Assembly: GCA_902496345.1 (NCBI GenBank)
Contig: CABVAP010000158.1
Location: 1-5,040 of the forward strand
DNA length: 5,040 bases
Direction: 5' to 3'
Source of the DNA: an uncultured Eubacteriales bacterium
GTDB lineage: Bacteria; Bacillota; Clostridia; Lachnospirales; CAG-274
Shown: piece by piece, positions 1 through 5,040 of the stretch
Numbering within the stretch: position 1 is the stretch's first letter
Layout: every line of letters starts with the position of its first letter
The notes under the pieces: model-generated
The model's database searches: none
Seen by the model: the letters and a program-made list of their open reading frames with translations, nothing else
Told to the model about the DNA's origin: nothing
Program-made: the position numbers and the translations under genes

Positions 1-569
1 CCTGCCGTATCCTTACAGGAGCATATAACTTTCTGAGCTTTTTCAGAAGTCCATAATTTCTTTCTGAAGTTAAGGTCACAAGAAACAGTAACACCTTTAG
101 CTTTAGCAGCTTTACAAGCAGCTTCAGTAACCTGAGCAGCTAAGTCAGAAACTGCAGGAGTAATACCTGTGAAGTGGAACCAGTCAGCACCTTCAAAGAT
201 AGCATCGAAATCAAAGTTGTCAGCAGTAGCAGTAGCGATAGAAGAGTTAGCTCTATCGTAAACAACGTTTGATGCTCTCATAGAAGCACCTGTTTCTAAA
301 TAGTAAATACCAAGTCTGTCACCACATTTAGCAATATGTTTAGTTTCAACACCATATTTTCTTAAAGCAGCGATAGCACATTCACCGATAGGGTTAGCAG
401 GAACAGCAGTAACGAATTCAGCTTCGTGACCGTAGTTAGCTAAAGAAACAGCAACGTTAGCTTCTCCACCACCATAGTTAATGTCAAATTCAGTAGCCTG
501 AATAAATCTTTCATTGCCAGGTGTTGATAATCTCAACATTATTTCACCCATAGTAACAATTTTACCCAT
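1..569 (-). CDS. kdgK: PfkB-family sugar kinase, probable 2-dehydro-3-deoxygluconokinase (partial, C-terminus off left edge)
   Basis: Cytoplasmic kinase expected to transfer phosphate from ATP to 2-keto-3-deoxygluconate, giving KDPG for aldolase cleavage. The frame runs open from the ATG at 569 to the left edge (189 codons plus 2 nt), about 55-60% of the usual 310-340 residues. Visible are the N-terminal strand MGKIVTMGEIMLRL, the PfkB glycine-rich signature GGGEANVAVSLANYG (33-47), the lid and substrate region YYLETGASMR (89-98), VVYDRANSS (102-110) and CDLNFRKKLW (164-173). Y104, R106 and R169 sit where characterised KDG kinases bind substrate, which I infer from remembered alignments. The ATP/catalytic DTxGAGD motif would lie off the window. 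The start is fixed by an ideal ribosome binding site; M7 and M11 lack one. Codons are strongly biased (about 26 of 29 Ala are GCT by hand count), suggesting high expression. The last eight codons look atypical. Another PfkB sugar kinase, such as a fructokinase, is possible but less likely. Confidence 0.85.
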   Translation of the reverse strand, partial: MGKIVTMGEIMLRLSTPGNERFIQATEFDINYGGGEANVAVSLANYGHEAEFVTAVPANPIGECAIAALRKYGVETKHIAKCGDRLGIYYLETGASMRASNVVYDRANSSIATATADNFDFDAIFEGADWFHFTGITPAVSDLAAQVTEAACKAAKAKGVTVSCDLNFRKKLWTSEKAQKVICSCKDTA

Positions 570-576
570 TGATATA

Positions 577-585
577 TCCTCCTTA
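577..585 (-). promoter_or_regulatory. Shine-Dalgarno site of the sugar kinase
   Basis: The minus strand reads TAAGGAGGA, a perfect anti-16S match. The last G of GGAGG lies 8 nt before the ATG at 569. It decides the start over the in-frame ATGs at codons 7 and 11. Confidence 0.9.
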
Positions 586-606
586 AGATAAGTAAAAAAT
601 ATTTAG

Positions 607-632
607 TATGTATTTAACATATCATCTATATG
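607..632 (-). promoter_or_regulatory. Overlapping inverted repeats at the kinase transcription start (candidate operator)
   Basis: Two small perfect inverted repeats share bases. CATAT-5 nt-ATATG spans 632-618 and TATGT-5 nt-ACATA spans 621-607. Together they cover the expected +1 (about 630) and early leader of the kinase transcript, a classic place for a repressor. Sugar-acid kinase genes are commonly controlled by LacI-, GntR- or IclR-type repressors, but no regulator gene is in view and the motif does not match an operator I know. In DNA this AT-rich, 5-bp arms can arise by chance, so this is only a candidate. Confidence 0.25.
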
Positions 633-636
633 GTCG

Positions 637-665
637 ATTATACCACACATCTAAATAAATTTCAA
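637..665 (-). promoter_or_regulatory. Strong sigma-A type promoter of the sugar kinase
   Basis: On the minus strand, TTGAAA (665-660) is followed by exactly 17 nt and then TATAAT (642-637). TG one base before the -10 box makes an extended -10 element. The -10 is perfect and the -35 is one base off TTGACA. Transcription should begin near 630, giving a leader of about 60 nt. The promoter lies downstream of the ribF terminator, so the kinase is an independent unit. The leader is too short and AT-rich for a known riboswitch class, and I see none. Confidence 0.85.
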
Positions 666-719
666 CACCATATTACAACTTTTTTTAAAAATTTTTCAGT
701 CAGTATAAAAGAAGTATGT

Positions 720-752
720 AAAAAAAGAGTTGCTTCTATATGTAGCAACTCT
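720..752 (-). terminator. Rho-independent terminator after ribF
   Basis: A perfect 9-bp stem (arms 752-744 and 734-726, AGAGTTGCT/AGCAACTCT on the minus strand) encloses a 9-nt loop and is followed on the minus strand by six further T residues (725-720). A-tract bases before the stem could extend pairing through a G-U pair. It closes the infB-ribF operon about 110 nt after the ribF stop and separates it from the kinase promoter. On the plus strand the hairpin is followed only by a weak CTTTTATA run and no plus-strand gene is present, so minus-strand action is the sensible reading. Confidence 0.9.
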
Positions 753-860
753 CTTTTATAAAAAACTCAAATTTTATTTATGTTTCCAATTTCAAAAGGC
801 ATCATAGACTTTAAACCGTGAGCAAAATCCATTGATTTCTGTATACCTGTAGAAATAAAA

Positions 861-1781
861 TCAAATTTCTTGCCTAAATAATTCAACAGCCTTTGCCTTG
901 TCTTTGGTAATTTGCTCTTTAAGCTCATCGATAGAATTAAACTTACATTCATCACGAATGAAATCATAGAAACGGACAATTATTTCATCACCATAAATAT
1001 CTTGTTCAAAGTCAAAAATATACGTTTCAACAGTTTTGTGTTTTCCCCCAACAGTAGGATTTTTACCGACATTGGTTATACTGTTGTAAATTTTGCCTTT
1101 GTGTTCTGTCTTTGTGAGATAAACGCCGTCTGGTGGCAAAAGCTTGTTATTAGGTGTAACGATATTAGCTGTCGGAAAATTAATTTTTCGACCTATTCTT
1201 TTTCCCCCAACAACGTTACCCGAAACAAAATAAGATTTCCCAAGTAACTTATAGGCCTCTTTAAAATCTCTCTGTTTAATACACTCTCTGATACGTGTAC
1301 TACTAATACGTATATCGTTATCATTTATAGAGGATATTTTTATAACGTCAACGCCTTTTTTGTCACCGATAGATTTGAGAAGATTATAATCCCCTCTCCT
1401 GTCTTTTCCAAAGCAGTAATCATCGCCAACAACAAGGACTTTACATTTCATTCTATCAAAAAAATATTCTGCAAAATCTTCTGGTTCCATATTTGCAAAT
1501 TCAGCAGTAAAAGGATAGAGAATAAGCTCATCAACGCCCATTTTTTCAACAAGTCTTTCTTTTTCATATCTTGTAAAGATTGTGTAAAAATCTTCACCAA
1601 AGAAGAAAGATTTAGGGTGTGGATAGAACGAAAATACAATCGTTTTAAGACCATATTTTTCTGCATACTCTTTAACAGTAGAAATAAGTTTTTGATGTCC
1701 AAGATGTATTCCGTCAAAATTTCCTAAAGTAACAGCAGTATATTTATCTTGTTCAATGTATTTACTTTGCAAAACCCTCAT
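861..1781 (-). CDS. ribF: Bifunctional riboflavin kinase / FAD synthetase
   Basis: A cytoplasmic two-domain enzyme that phosphorylates riboflavin to FMN and then adenylates FMN to FAD. At 306 residues it has the family's usual length. The N-terminal nucleotidyltransferase domain shows GNFDGIHLGH (20-29, the HxGH-like ATP site), VVGDDYCFGKDRRG (117-130) and ISSTRIRE (159-166). The C-terminal flavokinase domain shows GKRIGRKINFPTAN (193-206, with the PTAN nucleotide/Mg site), PPDGVYL (216-222), NVGKNPTVG (237-245) and VETYIFDF (251-258), where E252 is the expected catalytic glutamate. Both activities therefore look intact. The ATG at 1781 follows an AGGAG that overlaps the truB stop, with 11 nt spacing, slightly long. 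It is the last gene before the terminator. No FMN riboswitch is seen, so expression probably follows the operon. Bacillus homologues are called ribC. Confidence 0.96.
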   Translation of the reverse strand: MRVLQSKYIEQDKYTAVTLGNFDGIHLGHQKLISTVKEYAEKYGLKTIVFSFYPHPKSFFFGEDFYTIFTRYEKERLVEKMGVDELILYPFTAEFANMEPEDFAEYFFDRMKCKVLVVGDDYCFGKDRRGDYNLLKSIGDKKGVDVIKISSINDNDIRISSTRIRECIKQRDFKEAYKLLGKSYFVSGNVVGGKRIGRKINFPTANIVTPNNKLLPPDGVYLTKTEHKGKIYNSITNVGKNPTVGGKHKTVETYIFDFEQDIYGDEIIVRFYDFIRDECKFNSIDELKEQITKDKAKAVELFRQEI

Positions 1782-1792
1782 AGTTTTCGTTA

Positions 1793-1798
1793 CTCCTA
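1793..1798 (-). promoter_or_regulatory. ribF ribosome binding site overlapping the truB stop codon
   Basis: The minus strand reads TAGGAG, in which TAG (1798-1796) stops truB and AGGAG (1797-1793) is the ribF Shine-Dalgarno site. A ribosome finishing truB sits on the ribF initiation region, so translation of the two is probably coupled. Confidence 0.8.
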
Positions 1799-2692
1799 AA
1801 TCAACATAGTTAAAGGCTTAATATAATCCCCATAAGATTGGTATATACCAATAAGGTTACCTTGAAAATCATATATAAGAGCCTTTTCATTTTCAGAAAT
1901 ATCCTTTTCATTTAGATAATTAATGCTTATTTTGTTGCCGTTATATAAATATTTGTTGCCAGCCTCAGAAACAGTAATGTGAGGATAATCAGGCATAACC
2001 TTTTCAATAGGATTTAATAAGCTGTCAAGTTTTCCATCAGCGACAGCCTGTTTAAAATCATCAAGTTTAATACTGTCTTTGATGAAAAACTGACCTGACC
2101 TTGTACGGAGTAAAGACGCCATACAGCCACCACAGCCAAGTTTTTCACCTATATCATTGCATAAAGTTCGTATGTATGTACCCTTTGAGCAAAGGACGGT
2201 AAAGGCAATTCTATCATTTGAAATAACTTCATTGATAGTTATATCAAAAATTTTAATGTGACGTTTTTTGCGTTCAACTTCTTTACCCTCTCTGGCAAGT
2301 TCATACATTTTTTTGCCATTTATTTTGATAGCAGAATACATAGGTGGAGTCTGATAGTAGTCACCGATGAAACTTAAAATAGTTTCCTTTATAGTTTCAA
2401 TATCAGAAGTAACAGGGGACTTTTTTAAAACATCACCACTAGTATCTTGAGTAGTTGTTGAAACTCCAAGCAAAAGCTCAGCCTTATATTCTTTTATATC
2501 AGACGCAATATATTCAGCTATTTTAGTAGCTTTTCCGATACATATAGGAAGTACCCCACAGGCATCGGGGTCAAGAGTACCTGTATGACCGGTTTTAACT
2601 CTGTTAAGGGTTTTACGAACAACATTAACAACATCGTGAGATGTAAAACCCTTTTCTTTATATATGTTTATTACTCCGAGAATATCATTCAT
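1796..2692 (-). CDS. truB: tRNA pseudouridine(55) synthase TruB
   Basis: Converts uridine 55 in the T-loop of nearly all elongator tRNAs to pseudouridine and acts as a tRNA-folding chaperone in the family. It has 298 residues, typical length. The opening GVINIYKEKGFTSHDVV matches family members. The catalytic motif GHTGTLDPDACGVLP (35-49) holds D41, equivalent to E. coli D48; Y69 in KEYKAELLLG matches the active-site tyrosine Y76. QTPPMYSAIKINGKKMYELA (114-133), KGTYIRTLCNDIG (170-182, with conserved R175) and LLRTRSGQF (194-202) complete the catalytic domain. About 60 residues after MPDYPHITV form the small C-terminal PUA-like RNA-binding region. The ATG at 2692 lies only 3 nt after the nrnA stop and is preceded by a purine-rich AAGAGAG rather than a strong Shine-Dalgarno site, so it probably depends on coupling to nrnA translation. 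Confidence 0.97.
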   Translation of the reverse strand: MNDILGVINIYKEKGFTSHDVVNVVRKTLNRVKTGHTGTLDPDACGVLPICIGKATKIAEYIASDIKEYKAELLLGVSTTTQDTSGDVLKKSPVTSDIETIKETILSFIGDYYQTPPMYSAIKINGKKMYELAREGKEVERKKRHIKIFDITINEVISNDRIAFTVLCSKGTYIRTLCNDIGEKLGCGGCMASLLRTRSGQFFIKDSIKLDDFKQAVADGKLDSLLNPIEKVMPDYPHITVSEAGNKYLYNGNKISINYLNEKDISENEKALIYDFQGNLIGIYQSYGDYIKPLTMLI

Positions 2693-2695
2693 TTT

Positions 2696-3646
2696 TTATT
2701 CAACTCTCTTTTTTATTTCAGTCAAAACTGAATTAAGTGCATTGTCAATAGTTCCCTCAAAGTTTGCACCAGAAGCGAGGATATGCCCACCGCCACCAAA
2801 TTTTGACGCAATTTCATTGACATCTATTTTTTTAGAACGAAGGCTTATCTTGCAAAGGTTTTCCCCTTTTTGATAAACAAATGTAGAAACGTCAACACCT
2901 TGAATATTTAAGATATATTCAACAATGCCGTCTAAATCTTTGTTTGTAGCACCACATTCAGCCATTTCATCTAATGTCAAAGTTGTGTAAGCAACCTTAC
3001 CATCAATTTTAAAATTATTCAAAGCCTTTTTAAATATTTCAACTTCAGTTTTAGAATGTTCATATAAAACTCTGTCTTGAATCTCAGAGAAAGCAATTCC
3101 CATTTCAATAAGCTGACCACCTATCTCCATAGTATGCCTACTTGTAGCATTATATTTAAAACCATAAGTATCAGTAACAATACCGGTATATAAAGCCTCT
3201 GCAATATCCTTGTTTACCTGACAAAAAGTTTTAATAACATCATAAACAACTTCACAAGCAGAAGATGCACCACCTTGCACAACATTGTCCATAGCATAAC
3301 CATTATTGCTTATGTGGTGGTCAATATTAAAAGTCGTTTTGGCTCTGTCAAAAACTTTTTCAGCTTGACCAAGTCTTTCTTTTGAGCCACAATCAACAGC
3401 AATAAAGACATCTGGCTCAAGTTCGTCATAGTCACCTTTGTAGATATATTCAGTACCCTTTATAAAGTCATACTTTTCAGAGTATTCTTCAATAAGAACA
3501 ATAGGTTTAACGCCAATTTCAGCAACTGCCATAGCAAGAGCAAGACTAGAGCCAACTGCATCTCCGTCTGGGTTTGTATGGGTAGAGATAACAACATTTT
3601 TACTTTTTGACCAAATTTCATAAATATCTGTTGAGAAAGTTTCCAT
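2696..3646 (-). CDS. nrnA: DHH/DHHA1 phosphoesterase, bifunctional oligoribonuclease / pAp phosphatase NrnA
   Basis: A cytoplasmic metal-dependent phosphoesterase. Family members in Firmicutes degrade 2-5 nt RNA fragments to mononucleotides and dephosphorylate 3'-phosphoadenosine 5'-phosphate, replacing Orn and CysQ of proteobacteria; some also act on pGpG or pApA. It has 316 residues, full length. The N-terminal DHH domain carries HTNPDGDAVGSS (23-34, metal ligands H23, D27, D29), VDCG (84-87, D85), the name-giving DHH (109-111) and TGIVTDTYGF (154-163, D159). The C-terminal DHHA1 substrate domain ends with KFGGGGHILASGA (282-294), the GGGGH nucleotide-binding motif. All catalytic residues are present. 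A strong GGAGGGG lies 5 nt before the ATG at 3646 and fixes the start. It sits between rbfA and truB, a gene order frequent in Clostridia. Substrate preference cannot be read from sequence. Confidence 0.93.
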   Translation of the reverse strand: METFSTDIYEIWSKSKNVVISTHTNPDGDAVGSSLALAMAVAEIGVKPIVLIEEYSEKYDFIKGTEYIYKGDYDELEPDVFIAVDCGSKERLGQAEKVFDRAKTTFNIDHHISNNGYAMDNVVQGGASSACEVVYDVIKTFCQVNKDIAEALYTGIVTDTYGFKYNATSRHTMEIGGQLIEMGIAFSEIQDRVLYEHSKTEVEIFKKALNNFKIDGKVAYTTLTLDEMAECGATNKDLDGIVEYILNIQGVDVSTFVYQKGENLCKISLRSKKIDVNEIASKFGGGGHILASGANFEGTIDNALNSVLTEIKKRVE

Positions 3647-3650
3647 AAAA

Positions 3651-3658
3651 TCCCCTCC
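3651..3658 (-). promoter_or_regulatory. Shine-Dalgarno site of nrnA
   Basis: The minus strand reads GGAGGGGA, with the last G 5 nt before the nrnA ATG. It is the strongest ribosome binding site within the operon portion seen here and allows nrnA to be translated independently of rbfA, 57 nt upstream. Confidence 0.75.
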
Positions 3659-3703
3659 GTTGCCAACTGTATAGGTAGCTTTGTAAATAAATTAAGCTAT
3701 AAA

Positions 3704-4063
3704 TCAGTCATTAGATTTTTCGTTTATTTCATTAATTATTTTTGAAATCTTAAAGCTGTATTCAAGCGAATCATCAAGAACAAATTTAAGTTCAGGTGTA
3801 TTTCTAAGGTTTATACGGACTGCGATTTGTTTTCTGATAAAACCAGACGCATTTTTAAGACCTTCCATAGTTTCCTTTTTCTGTTCATCATCGCCGAGAA
3901 TACTAACATATATCTTACAATATTTCAAATCATTAGTTGTTTCAACTTTAATGACACTAGTGATAACCCCAACACGTGGGTCTTTGAGTTCTGAACGAAT
4001 AATTTCAGAAACCTCTCTTTTTATTTCGTCATTAATTCTAATCATTCTGTTATTTGTTTTCAT
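3704..4063 (-). CDS. rbfA: 30S ribosome-binding factor RbfA
   Basis: A small KH-fold protein that binds the pre-30S subunit near the 5' helix of 16S rRNA and helps its late maturation, including cold adaptation in characterised bacteria. At 119 residues it has the family's usual length. Conserved features are the N-terminal helix RINDEIKREVSEIIRSELKD (9-28) followed by PRVG, the strand with TNDLKYCKIYVSILG (43-57), and the C-terminal RINLRNTPELKFVLDDSLEY (83-102), which contains the family signature around PEL.F..D.S. The ATG at 4063 has AGGTGG 7 nt upstream, one base off AGGAGG. M7 is in frame but would clip the usual N-terminal basic stretch. It follows infB by 48 nt, the conserved order in most bacteria, and is presumably cotranscribed. 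Confidence 0.96.
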   Translation of the reverse strand: MKTNNRMIRINDEIKREVSEIIRSELKDPRVGVITSVIKVETTNDLKYCKIYVSILGDDEQKKETMEGLKNASGFIRKQIAVRINLRNTPELKFVLDDSLEYSFKISKIINEINEKSND

Positions 4064-4111
4064 TGTGTCACCACCTAACTAATAGTTTGTAGTTTAAGCT
4101 TAAGCGAAACA

Positions 4112-5040
4112 CTATTGAGAAATTTCTTCCATAACGAAAGCTTCAACAGTATCTCCCTCTTTAATATCATTAAATTTGTTAAAGAGTAAACCACACTCAT
4201 AACCTGAATTTACTTCCTTAACGTCATCTTTACCACGTCTTAATGACGCAAGTTCACCTTCGTAAACAACAACGCCATTTCTAACGATTCTAACTTGGCA
4301 GTTTCTAACGATTTTACCGTCAAGGACATAAGAACCACCGATAGTACCAACGCCAGACGCTTTGAAAAGCTGTCTAATTTCTGCGTGACCAACAACTTTT
4401 TCTTCAAATACAGGGTCAAGCATACCTTTCATAGCAGCACTAATATCTTCGATAGCGTTATATATTACTCTGTAAAGTCTAATATCTACTTTTTGGTCAT
4501 CAGCAACAGACTTGGCAGATGCCTCTGGACGAACGTTGAAACCAATAATAATAGCATTAGAAGCACTTGCAAGCATAACGTCAGATTCAGTAATAGCACC
4601 AACACCACCGTGTATAGTTCTAATTCTAACTTCTTCATTAGAAAGTTTTTCAAGACTCATTTTAACAGCCTCAACAGAACCTTGAACGTCAGCTTTTATT
4701 ACGATGTTAAGCTCTTTAACGTTACCAGCCTGAATTTGGCTAAATAAGTCATCAAGAGAAACTTTTTGAGGAGTATTTTTGAGCATATCTTCTCTGCTTT
4801 TTGCGATAACAGATTCAGCAACTTGTCTAGCCTGTTTTTCGTTCTGAGCAACGTAGAACATATCACCAGCCTGAGGAACTTCAGAAAGACCAAGGATTTC
4901 AACAGGGATAGAAGGACCTGCTTTTTTAACTTTTTGACCTTTGTCGTTCATCATAGCTCTAACTTTACCATAGCAAGAACCGGCAATAATAGGGTCACCA
5001 ACTTTAAGAGTACCGTTTTGAACGAGAACAGTAGCGACAG
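4112..5040 (-). CDS. infB: Translation initiation factor IF-2, C-terminal part (N-terminus off right edge)
   Basis: GTPase that brings fMet-tRNA to the 30S P site and promotes subunit joining. Only the last 308 residues are present; the G domain lies beyond the right edge, and the frame stays open through 5040, so the ATG codons near 4954 are internal methionines. The fragment opens in the EF-Tu domain-2-like barrel (VATVLVQNGTLKVGDPIIAG, 1-20). The IF-2 C1 domain follows (KADVQGSVEA 115-124; VGAITESDV 146-154; FNVRP 167-171). The C2 domain that binds the fMet-tRNA end ends the protein, with C247 in RNCQVR and the family signature LRRGKDDVKEV...GYECG (266-283). The position after LRR, usually Phe or Tyr, is Gly here. 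Stop TAG at 4114-4112. Codon choice is strongly biased toward GTT, GCT and AAC, as expected for an abundant factor. Confidence 0.97.
   Translation of the reverse strand, partial: VATVLVQNGTLKVGDPIIAGSCYGKVRAMMNDKGQKVKKAGPSIPVEILGLSEVPQAGDMFYVAQNEKQARQVAESVIAKSREDMLKNTPQKVSLDDLFSQIQAGNVKELNIVIKADVQGSVEAVKMSLEKLSNEEVRIRTIHGGVGAITESDVMLASASNAIIIGFNVRPEASAKSVADDQKVDIRLYRVIYNAIEDISAAMKGMLDPVFEEKVVGHAEIRQLFKASGVGTIGGSYVLDGKIVRNCQVRIVRNGVVVYEGELASLRRGKDDVKEVNSGYECGLLFNKFNDIKEGDTVEAFVMEEISQ

Noticed and set aside
571..636. Riboswitch or T-box in the kinase leader, or an FMN riboswitch for ribF.
   Set aside because: The kinase leader is about 60 nt and AT-rich with no conserved aptamer or T-box motif. 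ribF is internal to an operon with only 14 nt upstream.
767..832. A 21-codon minus-strand frame after ribF beginning MDFAHGLKSM, also readable as the tail of a longer frame overlapping ribF up to 979.
   Set aside because: There is no ribosome binding site at a useful distance, no recognisable homology, and the longer version is a shadow of ribF. It is most simply the 3' untranslated region before the terminator.
912..1247. Plus-strand open frame of 111 codons opposite ribF.
   Set aside because: It lies antisense to well-supported RibF domains, and its composition is that of a reversed AT-rich gene, with no motif or ribosome binding site.
3668..3702. Weak hairpin (TAGCTT/AAGCTA, 12-nt loop) between rbfA and nrnA as an attenuator or terminator.
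   Set aside because: It has only 6 bp, mostly AT, with a long loop and no following T-run, so it is unlikely to stop transcription.
4295..4747. Plus-strand open frame of 150 codons opposite infB.
   Set aside because: It is antisense to the conserved IF-2 C1/C2 domains and is rich in Asn, Ser and Phe, as expected for a reverse-complement shadow.
4955..5040. Possibility that infB begins at the ATG near 4954 as an alternative IF-2 isoform.
   Set aside because: The frame continues upstream with conserved IF-2 barrel sequence to the edge, and no ribosome binding site precedes this ATG. It is an internal methionine.

Overview
The window is low-GC DNA in which every convincing gene lies on the minus strand. 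It carries an ordinary housekeeping operon followed by a separate sugar-kinase gene. The AT-rich intergenic DNA, strong GGAGG-type ribosome binding sites, AGA-rich arginine codons and the gene order infB-rbfA-nrnA-truB-ribF all point to a Gram-positive anaerobe of the class Clostridia. A gut Lachnospiraceae- or Oscillospiraceae-like organism would fit, but the sequence does not settle the genus.

Layout, read in the direction of transcription from right to left. Positions 5040-4112 hold the C-terminal 308 residues of translation initiation factor IF-2 (infB), with its start beyond the right edge. Next come rbfA (4063-3704), nrnA (3646-2696), truB (2692-1796) and ribF (861-1781 on the minus strand). 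Gaps shrink along the operon: 48, 57, 3 and 14 nt. The ribF ribosome binding site overlaps the truB stop codon. About 110 nt past ribF an intrinsic terminator (720-752) ends the unit. A near-consensus extended -10 promoter (637-665), with small inverted repeats at its start site, then drives a PfkB-family sugar kinase. That kinase is most likely 2-dehydro-3-deoxygluconokinase (569-1), and its C-terminal half lies off the left edge.

The operon genes serve translation and RNA metabolism. IF-2 places the initiator tRNA, RbfA matures the 30S subunit, NrnA degrades very short RNAs and pAp, TruB makes pseudouridine 55 in tRNA, and RibF makes FMN and FAD. The kinase is functionally separate: it phosphorylates 2-keto-3-deoxygluconate from hexuronate, pectin or similar sugar-acid breakdown and feeds the lower Entner-Doudoroff pathway.

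I found no mobile element, CRISPR array, RNA gene, toxin or defence system, and nothing I would call a new biological system. The points worth a second look are modest: the kinase promoter with its palindromes, an odd final stretch of the kinase reading frame at the left edge, a glycine in a usually aromatic position of the IF-2 C2 domain, and the sugar kinase lying where rpsO/pnp often follow ribF.
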